This document shows, one piece after another, positions 45,979-55,367 of a DNA stretch of 64,000 bases. A program made the position numbers and the translations under genes. Location of the stretch: NCBI RefSeq assembly GCF_003143755.1, contig NZ_QFRI01000001.1:1820051-1884050 (forward strand). The letters are read 5' to 3'. The notes under the pieces are model-generated. The model ran no database searches. It was not told the origin of the DNA and was given only the letters and a program-made list of their open reading frames with translations. How positions within the stretch are numbered: the stretch's first letter is position 1; the number at the start of each line of letters is the position of its first letter. The DNA is from Algibacter marinivivus (GTDB taxonomy: Bacteria; Bacteroidota; Bacteroidia; Flavobacteriales; Flavobacteriaceae).

Positions 45979-46536
45979 TTATTGTTGAGCTCCTGGAGGA
46001 TATTTCTCCATAATTTTAGTAACAAATTCATTGATACGTGCTTCCTTCTTTTCCATATTTCTAGTTAAGTAACCAGTCCCCATACCTTGCCATACTAATT
46101 CTTTTTTTGCATGGTCAATCAAGTCTATATATAAATGTCCTTGAGTACTTGTTGAAACGCTAGGTTGGTTCCAACCCCAGCCCCAACCTGGACCAAAGCC
46201 TCCCCATCCACCCCAACCCCAGGCACCATTGCCCCAAGAGTTGTTGTAAACATCAACACGCTGTTGTGATTTTGTAAACAGACTTACTAATAAATCTGGG
46301 TTTTCAGATTTTGTAAACCCTTTTGCTAAAAGTTCTGCTTCAATTGCACGAAGTATTCTACGTTTATCTAAATCGCTAATTTCTGCTTTATCAATACCCG
46401 TTTTGAAGAATGCAAAAGTTTTGTATTCACTAAATTTTGCTTCTTTATCGTAATCTGCAGCTACTCTTACAGAACTGCATGAGGATACTATTATCACTAA
46501 TACTAGAAACGGTAAGATTTTAATAATGTTTTTCAT
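45979..46536 (-). CDS. DUF4136-domain lipoprotein
   Basis: The 185-residue protein has a lipoprotein signal ending VSSC, then a DUF4136 domain (VAADYDKEAKFSEYKTFAFF, and a late HLYIDLIDHAKKELVWQGMG). In the middle is a short Gly/Trp-rich loop (WGNGAWGWGGWGGFGPGWGW). Probably anchored in the outer membrane; function unknown. Confidence 0.9.
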   Translation of the reverse strand: MKNIIKILPFLVLVIIVSSCSSVRVAADYDKEAKFSEYKTFAFFKTGIDKAEISDLDKRRILRAIEAELLAKGFTKSENPDLLVSLFTKSQQRVDVYNNSWGNGAWGWGGWGGFGPGWGWGWNQPSVSTSTQGHLYIDLIDHAKKELVWQGMGTGYLTRNMEKKEARINEFVTKIMEKYPPGAQQ

Positions 46537-46661
46537 AATACAATTTTTTAGGGTTGCAATAGCTGTAAAATAATATTCTATGCAGCTGTTTTTTTAATAA
46601 CTTAATCTTTTTAAATAGTATCAATAATCATACCAAGATATCTGTTAAAAAGGCATCTAAA

Positions 46662-46826
46662 TTACTTTTTTATAGAGTTTGTTGCTTTGTTATATCCGTA
46701 TGGACAATGCCTACAACCACTCTCACAACAATAACCGCGTTTTAAATGGTATTGCTCTGTAAAACATCGATAACCTTCAGGTGTTAGGTAGTAATCGCCT
46801 TCTTCAATGGGGATAATCTTTTTCAT
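46662..46826 (-). CDS. Small cysteine-rich DUF5522-like protein
   Basis: The real protein is 54 residues starting at the ATG at 46826: KKIIPIEEGDYYLTPEGYRC and then a cluster CCESGCRHCPYG. Four cysteines in twelve residues suggest a metal site. A longer in-frame start exists at 46877, but the promoter-like box TATCTTTGC on the minus strand (46840-46833) lies inside that extension and fits the short start. This short family is common near flavobacterial core genes. Confidence 0.8.
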   Translation of the reverse strand: MKKIIPIEEGDYYLTPEGYRCFTEQYHLKRGYCCESGCRHCPYGYNKATNSIKK

Positions 46827-46832
46827 TATTAG

Positions 46833-46840
46833 CAAAGATA
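46833..46840 (-). promoter_or_regulatory. Candidate -7 box for the Cys-rich small protein
   Basis: TATCTTTG on the minus strand, 6 bp before the ATG at 46826; the transcript would be essentially leaderless. Confidence 0.5.
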
Positions 46841-46875
46841 ATGTAAATTGGATTGATTTTTGAACCTGTATAATC

Positions 46876-47214
46876 ATGATTTTTATTTCAAAATATTTAG
46901 TACCAAAAGGCTATACGGGAATAACCATATTTCCGTTTGTATTTTTAAAAACAAAAACATTAAAGTTAAATAGTGTTTTAATTAATCATGAAAGTATTCA
47001 TTTAAGGCAACAGTTAGAATTATTAGTTGTCCCTTTTTATTTATTATACAGCATAGAGTTTTTAGTGCGATTGGTTCAATATAAGAATTGGCAAAAAGCT
47101 TATAGAAATATTTCATTTGAACGAGAGGCTTATTTAAATGAATCTAATTTAGAATATCTAAATAATCGAAAGTTCTGGAGTTTTTTAAATTATCTTCGCA
47201 GCCATGATATTTAA
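46876..47214 (+). CDS. Small HExxH-containing membrane-associated protein
   Basis: The 112-residue protein has a hydrophobic start, the zinc-protease-like motif HESIH at residues 38-42 in NHESIHLRQQLELL, a hydrophobic segment VVPFYLLYSIEFLVRLV and then NISFEREAYLNE, where Glu82 or Glu84 could serve as third ligand. This resembles a minimal gluzincin. Its stop overlaps the start of the next gene by 11 bp. It is a conserved-looking hypothetical protein; activity is untested. Confidence 0.7.
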   Translation: MIFISKYLVPKGYTGITIFPFVFLKTKTLKLNSVLINHESIHLRQQLELLVVPFYLLYSIEFLVRLVQYKNWQKAYRNISFEREAYLNESNLEYLNNRKFWSFLNYLRSHDI

Positions 47215-48112
47215 GCTTGAAGATAGCGTCAATCAGCACATACAATTACTTAATCAGCCCGTTGAGCTGTTCATAAAACGCGAGGATAAAATCCATCCAT
47301 TCGTATCTGGAAACAAATACAGAAAGTTAAAATATAATCTTCTAGATGCAAAAAAAAAGGGATTTGAAACATTGCTTACTTTTGGTGGCGCATATTCAAA
47401 TCATATTGCTGCGGTGGCTTCTGCAGGTAGTCTATTAGGTTTTAAAACTGTTGGAGTTATTAGGGGAGACGAGTTGAAAGAAAAAATAGCATCGAATAGT
47501 ACCTTGAGTTTTGCAAAAGAAAAAGGTATGCAATTTAAGTTTGTATCCCGTGAAGCTTATAGGAATAAAGTATCTGAAACTTTTTTGAATAGTTTAAAAG
47601 ATGAATTTGGTGAGTTTTATACAATTCCCGAAGGCGGAACAAATCCATTAGCTGTTAAAGGTTGCGAAGATATTTTATCAGAAGATGATAAAACATTTGA
47701 TTATATCTGTTGTGCAGTAGGCACTGGAGGCACTATTTCAGGACTTATAAATTGTTCAAAACCTAGTCAACAAGTTTTAGGTTTTCCTGCTTTAAAGGGC
47801 AACTTTTTAAAAGAAGATATTAGTAAATTTGCAAAACAATCCAATTGGAAACTCATTACCGAGTATCATTTTGGAGGCTATGCCAAAATAAATGAAGATT
47901 TGGTGACGTTTATCAATCAGTTTAAGCTTAATTATAATGTCCCTTTAGATCCTGTTTATACAGGAAAAATGCTGTTTGGAATTATGGATTTAATTGAGAA
48001 AAAATATTTCCCAAAAGGGTCTAAGGTTCTTGTTATTCACACAGGTGGTTTACAAGGAATAACAGGCATGAATGAAGTTTTAAGGAAGAAAAATTTATCA
48101 ATAATTATTTAG
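47204..48112 (+). CDS. PLP-dependent ACC deaminase / D-cysteine desulfhydrase family
   Basis: A 302-residue fold-type II PLP enzyme. The catalytic lysine is in FVSGNKYRKLKYN (Lys38), with GGAYSNHIAAVA, a TVGVIRGDEL segment, and the PLP-phosphate loop AVGTGGTISGLI. The family includes 1-aminocyclopropane-1-carboxylate deaminases and D-cysteine desulfhydrases; the choice cannot be made from sequence by eye. It starts within the preceding HExxH gene (11 bp overlap), implying translational coupling. Confidence 0.87.
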   Translation: MIFKLEDSVNQHIQLLNQPVELFIKREDKIHPFVSGNKYRKLKYNLLDAKKKGFETLLTFGGAYSNHIAAVASAGSLLGFKTVGVIRGDELKEKIASNSTLSFAKEKGMQFKFVSREAYRNKVSETFLNSLKDEFGEFYTIPEGGTNPLAVKGCEDILSEDDKTFDYICCAVGTGGTISGLINCSKPSQQVLGFPALKGNFLKEDISKFAKQSNWKLITEYHFGGYAKINEDLVTFINQFKLNYNVPLDPVYTGKMLFGIMDLIEKKYFPKGSKVLVIHTGGLQGITGMNEVLRKKNLSIII

Positions 48113-48116
48113 ATTA

Positions 48117-48905
48117 ATGAATAGAATCATTATCATTTTATGTGTTGGATTATTAGTGTTTAGTTGTAAATCTAAAAAAGGCATTGTAACTAGAAAAACT
48201 AATGATGCATCAAAGCAAGTAGAGACAAAACAAGTAGATAAACATGTTGCTACCAAAACTTATGCAAATAATACTGAGCGTTATATTGATTTGCATAAAG
48301 CCACAGCACAACAAGAAATGAATTTATACGGTATTCCAGCAAGCATCACTTTAGCACAAGGTATTTTAGAATCTGGATCAGGAAATGGTAGATTGTCTGT
48401 TGAAGCTAATAACCATTTTGGTATTAAATGTCATGGATGGACAGGGAAAAAGATTTATCATGATGATGATGCAAAACAAGAATGTTTCAGGAAGTATAAG
48501 GATGCAAAATATTCATTTAGAGACCACTCGTTGTTTTTAACTGAAAGAAAGCGTTACTCAAAACTGTTCAAACTCAAAAAAGAAGATTATAGAGGTTGGG
48601 CTAAAGGGTTGAAAGCAGCTGGATATGCAACAGATAGAAAATATCCACAGAAGCTGATTAGCTTAATTGAGCGTTATAAATTGTATAAGTTTGACAAAGA
48701 GGTATTGGGTGATAGTTATGTTAAATATGAAAGCACCATAGTTAATGAGGCTGTAACTTACACAGTTGTAAAAGGAGATACCTTGTATTCTATTTCAAAA
48801 CGGTATAATATTTCAGTAGAGAAACTTCAAAATATAAATGGTTTGCCTGATGCGGCTTTAAGTGTTGGGCAGGTATTAGTAGTAAAACCATCATCAAAAA
48901 ATTAA
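48117..48905 (+). CDS. Glucosaminidase (FlgJ-like) lipoprotein with LysM domain
   Basis: The 262-residue protein has a lipobox LLVFSC, a glucosaminidase domain (about 50-200; IPASITLAQGILESGSGNGR with catalytic Glu, NNHFGIKCHGWTGKKIYHDD) and a LysM domain at the C-terminus (TYTVVKGDTLYSISKRYNIS). It cleaves beta-N-acetylglucosaminyl bonds in peptidoglycan, with LysM for wall binding. It is 4 bp after the PLP enzyme gene and 9 bp before hemL. Confidence 0.93.
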   Translation: MNRIIIILCVGLLVFSCKSKKGIVTRKTNDASKQVETKQVDKHVATKTYANNTERYIDLHKATAQQEMNLYGIPASITLAQGILESGSGNGRLSVEANNHFGIKCHGWTGKKIYHDDDAKQECFRKYKDAKYSFRDHSLFLTERKRYSKLFKLKKEDYRGWAKGLKAAGYATDRKYPQKLISLIERYKLYKFDKEVLGDSYVKYESTIVNEAVTYTVVKGDTLYSISKRYNISVEKLQNINGLPDAALSVGQVLVVKPSSKN

Positions 48906-48914
48906 TAAAAATTC

Positions 48915-50201
48915 ATGATTTATAAGAGAAGCAGTGCGTTGTTCGCTGAAGCAGAAAAAGTAATTCCTGGGGGAGTAAATTCACCGGTAAGAGCATTTAA
49001 AGGAGTTGGCGGAACTCCAGTTTTTGTTGAAGAAGCCAAAGGGGCTTATTTGTATGATGCTGATGGTAATCGTTTAATTGATTATATCAATTCTTGGGGG
49101 CCTATGATTTTGGGTCATGCACACGAGCCTGTTGTTAATGCGGTTGTAGAAAAAGCTAAAAAAGGAACCTCTTTTGGGATGCCAACAGAAATTGAAACGC
49201 AAATAGCAGAATTAGCAGTTTCTATGGTTCCAAATATTGATAAAATTCGTTTTGTAAATTCTGGAACAGAAGCTTGTATGAGTGCGGTGCGTTTAGCAAG
49301 AGGTTTTACTGGAAAGGATAAAATTATCAAGTTTGCGGGTTGTTATCACGGACATTCAGATTCGTTTTTAATTCAGGCGGGAAGCGGTGCGAGTACGTTT
49401 GGAACTCCAAATAGTCCTGGGGTTACAAAAGGCACTGCAAAGGATACGTTGTTGGCGAGATATAATGATATTGAAAACGTTACCGAATTAATTGAGGCTA
49501 ATAAAAACGAAATTGCTTGTATCATTATCGAGCCTGTTGCTGGAAATATGGGTTGTATTCCTCCAAAAGAAGGGTTCTTGAAAAGCTTAAGAGATTTATG
49601 TGATGTCAATGATATATTATTAGTGTTTGATGAGGTGATGACAGGTTTCCGTTTGGCAAAAGGTGGCGCACAAGAATTGTATGGTATTAATGCCGATATT
49701 GTTTGTTTTGGAAAAGTAATTGGTGGCGGATTACCAGTTGGTGCATTTGCAGCAAGAAATGAAATTATGAATCATTTAGCGCCTTTGGGGCCTGTGTATC
49801 AAGCAGGGACTTTAAGTGGGAATCCATTGGCTATGTCTGCTGGTTTAGCGATGCTTACTGAGTTAAATAATGATACTGAAGCATTTAATAGACTAGAAGA
49901 AAAAACAGCCTATTTGCATGAAGGTATTGCGAAAGTTTTAAATGATAATAACATTGTGCATACTATAAATAGAGTAGGTTCTATGATTTCTGTGCATTTT
50001 GATGAAGGTGCTGTTACTGATTTTGATACTGCAGCAAAAGGAAATAATGACAGGTTTAAAAAATTCTTTCATGGGATGCTTAATGCTGGCGTTTATATTG
50101 CCCCAAGTGCTTTTGAAACTTGGTTTATAACCGATGCTTTAAGTTATGAGGATTTAGATTTTACTATTGAAGCTGTTGAAGCTGTTGCGAAAACATTATA
50201 A
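48915..50201 (+). CDS. hemL: Glutamate-1-semialdehyde 2,1-aminomutase
   Basis: A 428-residue class III aminotransferase with the PLP lysine in [16 protein letters not shown], plus [21 protein letters not shown] at the start (split here), [17 protein letters not shown], and [11 protein letters not shown]. It converts glutamate-1-semialdehyde to 5-aminolevulinate for tetrapyrrole synthesis. A strong terminator follows directly. Confidence 0.96.
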   Translation: MIYKRSSALFAEAEKVIPGGVNSPVRAFKGVGGTPVFVEEAKGAYLYDADGNRLIDYINSWGPMILGHAHEPVVNAVVEKAKKGTSFGMPTEIETQIAELAVSMVPNIDKIRFVNSGTEACMSAVRLARGFTGKDKIIKFAGCYHGHSDSFLIQAGSGASTFGTPNSPGVTKGTAKDTLLARYNDIENVTELIEANKNEIACIIIEPVAGNMGCIPPKEGFLKSLRDLCDVNDILLVFDEVMTGFRLAKGGAQELYGINADIVCFGKVIGGGLPVGAFAARNEIMNHLAPLGPVYQAGTLSGNPLAMSAGLAMLTELNNDTEAFNRLEEKTAYLHEGIAKVLNDNNIVHTINRVGSMISVHFDEGAVTDFDTAAKGNNDRFKKFFHGMLNAGVYIAPSAFETWFITDALSYEDLDFTIEAVEAVAKTL

Positions 50202-50203
50202 AA

Positions 50204-50235
50204 AAAACGCCTCCTAAAATCACAGGAGGCGTTTT
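50204..50235 (+). terminator. Intrinsic terminator after hemL
   Basis: Perfect stem AAAACGCCTCCT / AGGAGGCGTTTT with loop AAAATCAC. Confidence 0.85.
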
Positions 50236-50275
50236 AACATCAACTAAACTATAATCAAATTAACTAACTAAATCT

Positions 50276-50743
50276 TTATTGTTTTTGTTTGTTTTTTCTT
50301 TTTTGTAAACCTTTGTTTTTGCCTTTCATAGCCATTTTACTTTGAGCTTTTTCCCATTTGGCATATTGTTCGTCGTTTAAAATGTCTTTCATTTTAGCTT
50401 TCATGGCAATTTTATGGTCTAATTTTGCATTTGCCATTTTAAGACGTTCTTCTTTTGATGGTTTTTGAGCATTTTCGCTTTCTTTTCTAGCTTTACGGGC
50501 TTCCATCATGGCTTTTCTTTTTGTAGCGTTTTCTAAATTGATTGCATGAATCTTGGTTTGTTGTGATTCATTTAAATCATAATGTAAAGTCATTTTCTTG
50601 GTTTGCAGTGTTGCAATTTCTTCTGCTGAAAGATTCATCATTTTTTGAGCTCTTTCTCCTTTTTTATGATTTTCTCTTTTTTGTTCTTGTGCAGTAACTT
50701 GTAATGCTAACAATGCTACGGCAATTACTATTAGTTTTTTCAT
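50276..50743 (-). CDS. Secreted Spy/CpxP-like (LTXXQ-type) protein
   Basis: From the ATG at 50743 the protein has 155 residues with a signal peptide (LIVIAVALLALQVTAQ). The mature part is helical and very basic, with Lys/Met-rich helices (LSAEEIATLQTKKMTLHYDLN, split) and LNDEQYAKWEKAQSKMAMK. The LN-x-x-Q-type repeats (LNESQQTKI, LNDEQYAKW) resemble Spy/CpxP-type periplasmic chaperones and the DUF4890 group. A longer frame to 51007 was rejected because its extension has no signal-like features. Confidence 0.75.
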   Translation of the reverse strand: MKKLIVIAVALLALQVTAQEQKRENHKKGERAQKMMNLSAEEIATLQTKKMTLHYDLNESQQTKIHAINLENATKRKAMMEARKARKESENAQKPSKEERLKMANAKLDHKIAMKAKMKDILNDEQYAKWEKAQSKMAMKGKNKGLQKRKNKQKQ

Positions 50744-51084
50744 TGTATGGATTTTTAAATGTATTTGTCTTTTGGACTTAGAAATTTTAAAAGGGTTTAA
50801 TTGGGGTGCTTTTTTTAACTTGATATTAACATATTTGTTGGGGTGAAGAGATAAGAGAGAAGAGAGAAGATGGGACAAATGTTTGTTTACGAATATGCTA
50901 TAATTACTTTTAATTGATACTGTCAATTGCCGATTAACCCGAGTTAGGGATTGCAGAGGAAAGCCCACAGCCAGACGTAGGAGGTGCGAGGACTTGTAAA
51001 GAAACATTTATGTTCATGAATTCAAAAATTTAAAATAGAAATGCATGAATAAAAGCCTTACCCTTGTGGTAACGGCCAAATAAT
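50744..51084. other. Intergenic region with purine tract and dispersed-repeat copy A
   Basis: This 341 bp space has no plausible gene. It contains a purine-rich tract at 50845-50874 (GAAGAGATAAGAGAGAAGAG...), and from about 50941 the first copy of a structured intergenic repeat described separately. Confidence 0.5.
50941..51077 (+). repeat. Dispersed structured intergenic repeat, copy A
   Basis: Three blocks recur in copy B: GGAAAGCC (about 50957), GCGAGGACTTGTA (50986-50998) and AAAAGCCTTACCCTTGTGGT (51051-51070) plus AACGGCC. Between the second and third blocks copy A carries about 45 nt more than copy B; this insert contains TTCATGAATTC and ATGCATGAATAAA. The third block runs up to the end of the beta-barrel gene on the other strand. 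Confidence 0.6.
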
Positions 51085-52302
51085 TTATTTTTTTATGGGG
51101 ATTTTTAGGTTGATGCCTGTTTGAAAATCGGGGGCGTTGTTTACTAGGAAATCTTGTTTTGCAAAAATGGATAATAGGAATTTTGGTGTGCCGTAGGTGT
51201 AGATGAAATTCCAGGTAACTTGCGGTTCGTAAAGTGTGAATACCCCGTTTTGCCAACCGGCATTTATTTCTCGCCATTTACCTAGGAGTTTAAAATAGTC
51301 GGCTTCTTCTTTTTTGTTGTAGCGAGATTGTGCTTGATAATTGATTCCGAAAGCGTTGAAGTTGCCTTTTATTGTGTATTTGGTTATTTCTACTTCTCCT
51401 TCTAGAGTGCCTAGGTAGGGGTTGGTGCCTAAATCGATAACCTCTTTGAAATTGATGAGATTTTTACGTAATAAGTTGGCGCCAAATGCAAAATTTAACT
51501 CGTAATTGTTTTTTAATGGGAGTTTTTTTATGGCATTTGCTGAAATTCCGCCGTCTATAGAAGCATTGAATCTAGAGGTGTTCCACGCTAAGTGTGTGCC
51601 GAAATTCAAGTAAATGTTTTTTGTTTTGTTGATGGTGAGTTTTGGGTAATAGTAATGACTTACCTCGAATCCGCCAATAAAAAAGGCGTTATTGTTTAGG
51701 TTTAATGTGTTTCCGTTTCTGTCTTGATAGGTGAAATTCACTTGATTTAAACCGTAGTAACGCCTCCCAAAAGGGTCTTCGCCTCCTGCTATGTTGGAGT
51801 GGATCCACTCGATGCCTTCATCACTTGTGAATAGTGAAAATGGATATTTTCCTTTGGTTATTAAATACGAGCGCATGGTTATGGCTAGTTCATGCTGATT
51901 GTTAATTGGGATGCTTGTGTTAACTCTAAACTCTTTTATTACAGCATCTATAACAATATTCATGTAATCTGCAGGTGTGGTTTCTTGATCGATAAAATTA
52001 AATTGACGAGTAAACCATTCGGCATTACTAAGTGTTTCTCTTACCTGAGGGTCTTTAGGGAAGTACGCTTCTACAAAAGGGTGGAAGTTATTTCCGCTGG
52101 TGTAATTGAATGATAGGGTTGGTTTTTTTGATGGTCTATATTTAAAGTTTGTGTTGATTCTAGAACTAAATATACCAAAGTGATGTGTAGATAAAAGACT
52201 TGGGTTTTCTATTCCGTTTTTTATTGATAGACTATCTTTTTCTTGAGCGTTTATAGTTAAACAGCTTGAACAAAGAATAACGAGAAGTATTTTTCTAAGC
52301 AT
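51085..52302 (-). CDS. Probable outer-membrane beta-barrel protein
   Basis: The 405-residue protein has a signal peptide (ILLVILCSSCLTINAQ) and alternating hydrophobic/polar strands ending in GINLKIPIKK, a typical outer-membrane barrel profile. Aromatic-rich turns (FGRRYYGLNQVNFTYQDRNG) fit this. The pattern resembles DUF3187-type proteins. No motif for transport or enzyme activity is recognised. It is the first gene upstream of the TPR-like gene, both on the minus strand (31 bp gap). Confidence 0.72.
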   Translation of the reverse strand: MLRKILLVILCSSCLTINAQEKDSLSIKNGIENPSLLSTHHFGIFSSRINTNFKYRPSKKPTLSFNYTSGNNFHPFVEAYFPKDPQVRETLSNAEWFTRQFNFIDQETTPADYMNIVIDAVIKEFRVNTSIPINNQHELAITMRSYLITKGKYPFSLFTSDEGIEWIHSNIAGGEDPFGRRYYGLNQVNFTYQDRNGNTLNLNNNAFFIGGFEVSHYYYPKLTINKTKNIYLNFGTHLAWNTSRFNASIDGGISANAIKKLPLKNNYELNFAFGANLLRKNLINFKEVIDLGTNPYLGTLEGEVEITKYTIKGNFNAFGINYQAQSRYNKKEEADYFKLLGKWREINAGWQNGVFTLYEPQVTWNFIYTYGTPKFLLSIFAKQDFLVNNAPDFQTGINLKIPIKK

Positions 52303-52333
52303 TGCGCTAAAATAAGTAAAGTTTAAATAATAA

Positions 52334-53854
52334 CTAAGTGTCGTTAAATTCTTGTTGCGCTTGGGTTATTAGTTTTAATGTGGTTTTGTATAAGTCTTCA
52401 TTATTCATTTTGCTTTTTAGCCAGCTGTAAAAACTTATTACAAAAATATCTTCTTTGTGTGTTTCTAACCAATCAAAAGCATGTTCAACTTTGTTTTTAA
52501 AAGCTTCTGAAGTAACCTGTTCGGGGTTTTTATAATACATTTCTACAAAACTTAAATATGTTATTACACGCTTTTGATTTATGTCTTCTAAGTAAGGGTA
52601 ATAACTTCTTTTGAAACTTCGCAATTTTGACTCTGCTAAATTTATATTTTGTGACTCTATATGAAGTAAGATTTCAACTAGATTTTTTTTGATAACCCAT
52701 TCAATCCCTGCTTTTTCTTTATACCATTGGTCTGAATGATTGAATTTTGAAAGTAAATTATGTGCTTTTTTTAAATTGTTTTTTTGAAAGTGAAATACAA
52801 GTAAACTTAAGTGAATATCTAATAACACCTCTGTATCTTGATGTTTTTTATAGATTATAGGCTCTAGAATTTCTATAGCAAGGTCTTGTTGGTTGTTGTA
52901 GTTCGCATTTAAAGCTTTTAGTAACAGGTATTTTAATTTGAACGTGTTATAATACTTCCTTTTATGCGAAATCATTTGTTGAAGCATAAGATCTAAATAG
53001 AATAAGGATTCTTTAAATTTTTTATTTCTGAACAAAGTATTGGCTATGGCGTATAAAATTTGAATATGATAATACCCTTGTTTTTCTGTGTTTTTATTTG
53101 CGAGTATAGATTGGTAATTAGAAATTAAAAAGGGTTCTATTTTTAAATAGTCTTTGGTTATAAATGCTGAAATACTAGAAATAGTAATTAATTGATATAA
53201 TGCTTTAAATGATATAATAGCGTTTAAATTTATTTTATGCGCTTTTAAAGTATTGTTTAAAATGGTTTGAAAATCTAAAACTTTGGCTTGATATGAAATG
53301 CTATTTAAGGTTGTTTTGATTTTAGCATAAACAATATTAAGCTCGTCTTCTAATAAACTATTTTTCTGATTGTTTTTTAATTTTAAAGAAAGTGAGTCAA
53401 TATCTACTGAAGGGTAAGCATGAGCAAACTGAATTTGAGTGTTGTAAATTTCATTTAAAAACGGAAATAAATCATGTGCTTTAGCTAGTTTTTCCGCTTT
53501 GTCTAAAATCTTATAAGCAATTTTAAAATGTTTTTGTTGCAAAAAAGATTTGGCTGCTAATATGTATTTAATGATTTGCATGTCTGTAGAATTCTCTTCT
53601 TGGAGACTTTGGTTTGCGGTAAAATCTATTAAAGATTCATATAAGCGTTTTCTTAAAGCGTGGTAAGCATCTTTTTTCTGACTGCCATAAAGTGTCTTGC
53701 AAATAGTATTTGAGTTTTGTTCTTTTTTTAATAGTAGTTTAAATAACGCAACGTTTTTCGTGTCATTTCGTTTGTTCTTTTTTGCTAAATACGAGATGAA
53801 TTTTTGTTGTTCTTCCGTAGAAAAAGTTGAAATTATTGTATTTAGTTCAGTCAT
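52334..53854 (-). CDS. Cytosolic helical-repeat (TPR-like) protein, unknown
   Basis: The 506-residue protein has no signal or membrane segment. It is helical throughout with repeat-like spacing of aromatic and small residues (FKIAYKILDKAEKLAKAHDL, HIQILYAIANTLFRNKKFKE, FKESLFYLDLMLQQM). The start (TELNTIISTFSTEEQQKFIS) resembles other flavobacterial TPR-like proteins. Possibly a scaffold. It lies upstream of the beta-barrel gene in the same direction and could be co-transcribed. Confidence 0.7.
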   Translation of the reverse strand: MTELNTIISTFSTEEQQKFISYLAKKNKRNDTKNVALFKLLLKKEQNSNTICKTLYGSQKKDAYHALRKRLYESLIDFTANQSLQEENSTDMQIIKYILAAKSFLQQKHFKIAYKILDKAEKLAKAHDLFPFLNEIYNTQIQFAHAYPSVDIDSLSLKLKNNQKNSLLEDELNIVYAKIKTTLNSISYQAKVLDFQTILNNTLKAHKINLNAIISFKALYQLITISSISAFITKDYLKIEPFLISNYQSILANKNTEKQGYYHIQILYAIANTLFRNKKFKESLFYLDLMLQQMISHKRKYYNTFKLKYLLLKALNANYNNQQDLAIEILEPIIYKKHQDTEVLLDIHLSLLVFHFQKNNLKKAHNLLSKFNHSDQWYKEKAGIEWVIKKNLVEILLHIESQNINLAESKLRSFKRSYYPYLEDINQKRVITYLSFVEMYYKNPEQVTSEAFKNKVEHAFDWLETHKEDIFVISFYSWLKSKMNNEDLYKTTLKLITQAQQEFNDT

Positions 53855-54005
53855 TTAATAGTCAGTAAATTATGTTTATTGATAATAAATATAATAATTT
53901 ATAGTGTATAATTGATTTTTATATCATCAGTTTTTTAAAAATATTGTGTTTTTATATGCTATTGCATTTCGCAGTTTTGCATCATAATCATTAAAAACAA
54001 AAAAG

Positions 54006-54488
54006 ATGAATTATCAAACAACAGTTTCAATAGATGAAAAATCAAAAGAAACAAAAGTTAAAAAAGAAATTAAAGTGTATGATCAAAAACCAACAGCAGC
54101 ATTTATAGGAGCTTCATGGACTGCCTTGTTAGTTGGAATGACTTCGTATTGTATTGGTTTATGGAATGCTGATATGATGCTTAACGAAAAAGGGTATTAC
54201 TTTACGATATTGCTTTTTGGTTTATTCTCTGTAATCTCTGTTCAGAAGGCAGTAAGGGATAAAATGGAAGATATTCCAGTAACTGATATCTATTATAGTA
54301 TTAGTTGGTTTACAACTATGGCCTCTATTGTGCTGCTTGTTATTGGGCTTTGGAATGCCGATTTACTTTTAAGTGAAAAAGGGTTTTATGGGATGTCTTT
54401 CCTTTTAAGTCTATTTGCTGCTATTGCTGTTCAGAAAAACACTAGAGATGCGCAGTATATTGACAGGAATAATGATGAATCTAAATAG
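54006..54488 (+). CDS. YiaA/YiaB-family inner membrane protein
   Basis: The 160-residue protein is a tandem of two YiaAB units, each with a pair of transmembrane helices. The motif G-L-W-N-A-D-x-x-L-x-E-K-G-x-Y/F occurs twice ([16 protein letters not shown] and [16 protein letters not shown]), followed by VQKAVRD and VQKNTRD. Function unknown; the family is associated with membrane and stress genes in other bacteria. Confidence 0.9.
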   Translation: MNYQTTVSIDEKSKETKVKKEIKVYDQKPTAAFIGASWTALLVGMTSYCIGLWNADMMLNEKGYYFTILLFGLFSVISVQKAVRDKMEDIPVTDIYYSISWFTTMASIVLLVIGLWNADLLLSEKGFYGMSFLLSLFAAIAVQKNTRDAQYIDRNNDESK

Positions 54489-54595
54489 TTTAAATAAGGT
54501 CTCAAAGCAAAAAATATAATGGGTTGTTTTGATGATTGGTTAGTTAACCCAAAACCTCGTGACTTTTGGTTGCGGGGTTTTAAAATAATCATATA

Positions 54596-55348
54596 ATGAA
54601 TAAGGTTCAAATAAATCAAAATAAAGAAAAAATTGGGTTTTATGTTATAACAATTTTTGCCATTACAATTATGTTTTTGATGCCCCCAATTAATCAGGAT
54701 GGCTCATATCATCAATTTGTTGATTCTAATAAAATAGCAAATATTCCTAATTTTTGGAATGTTATATCTAATATTCCATTTTTATTGGTTGGGATTTTGG
54801 GATTGTATAAGTTGAATTTTATTACTCAAAATAAGATTCAGTATTTAATATTTTTTTCAGGAATTATACTTGTTTCAATTGGTTCAAGTTATTATCATTT
54901 AAACCCAAATAATACTACGCTAGTATGGGATCGTTTACCAATGACTATTGTATTTATGTCATTAGTTTCCATTATAATTAGTGAATTTGTAAATAATAAA
55001 AAAGGGCAGTTATTGTTAATTCCAATGCTATTTATTGGATTGTTATCCATTTTTTATTGGATTGTTTTTAATGACCTTCGATTATATGTATTTGTTCAGT
55101 TTTATCCATTGCTTTTAATACCTGTTATCTTAGTTTTTTATAAATCAAACTACAATCTAGTTTTTGGGTATTGGCTTTTATTAATTGCATATATAATCGC
55201 AAAAGTTTTTGAGTATTTTGATGAACAAATTTTTGATAACTTAGGTGTCATTAGTGGGCATTCACTAAAACATCTAGTAGCAGCTATAGGATTATATATA
55301 TTGACTTATACATTTATAAAAAGGAATCTTATTAATTTAAACAATTAG
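54596..55348 (+). CDS. CREST-superfamily (alkaline-ceramidase-like) membrane protein
   Basis: The 250-residue protein has about seven transmembrane helices. Motifs of the CREST hydrolase superfamily are visible: IPNFWNVISNIPFLLVGILG (conserved N and S), GSSYYHLNPNNTTLVWDRLP (His and Asp metal ligands) and SGHSLKHLVAAIGLY (late His pair). These ligands are the zinc site of ceramidases and adiponectin receptors, so a membrane lipid amidohydrolase is likely. Substrate unknown, possibly sulfonolipids or sphingolipids of this phylum. Confidence 0.82.
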   Translation: MNKVQINQNKEKIGFYVITIFAITIMFLMPPINQDGSYHQFVDSNKIANIPNFWNVISNIPFLLVGILGLYKLNFITQNKIQYLIFFSGIILVSIGSSYYHLNPNNTTLVWDRLPMTIVFMSLVSIIISEFVNNKKGQLLLIPMLFIGLLSIFYWIVFNDLRLYVFVQFYPLLLIPVILVFYKSNYNLVFGYWLLLIAYIIAKVFEYFDEQIFDNLGVISGHSLKHLVAAIGLYILTYTFIKRNLINLNN

Positions 55349-55367
55349 TACTTTAAATTAAAATAAT

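Noticed and set aside
50744-51007. Long frame extending the Spy-like protein upstream
   Set aside because: The extension overlaps the intergenic repeat and purine tract, and the ATG at 50743 starts a clear signal peptide.
51014-51277. 87-codon minus-strand frame
   Set aside because: It overlaps repeat copy A and the beta-barrel gene in another frame; low-complexity, no family features.
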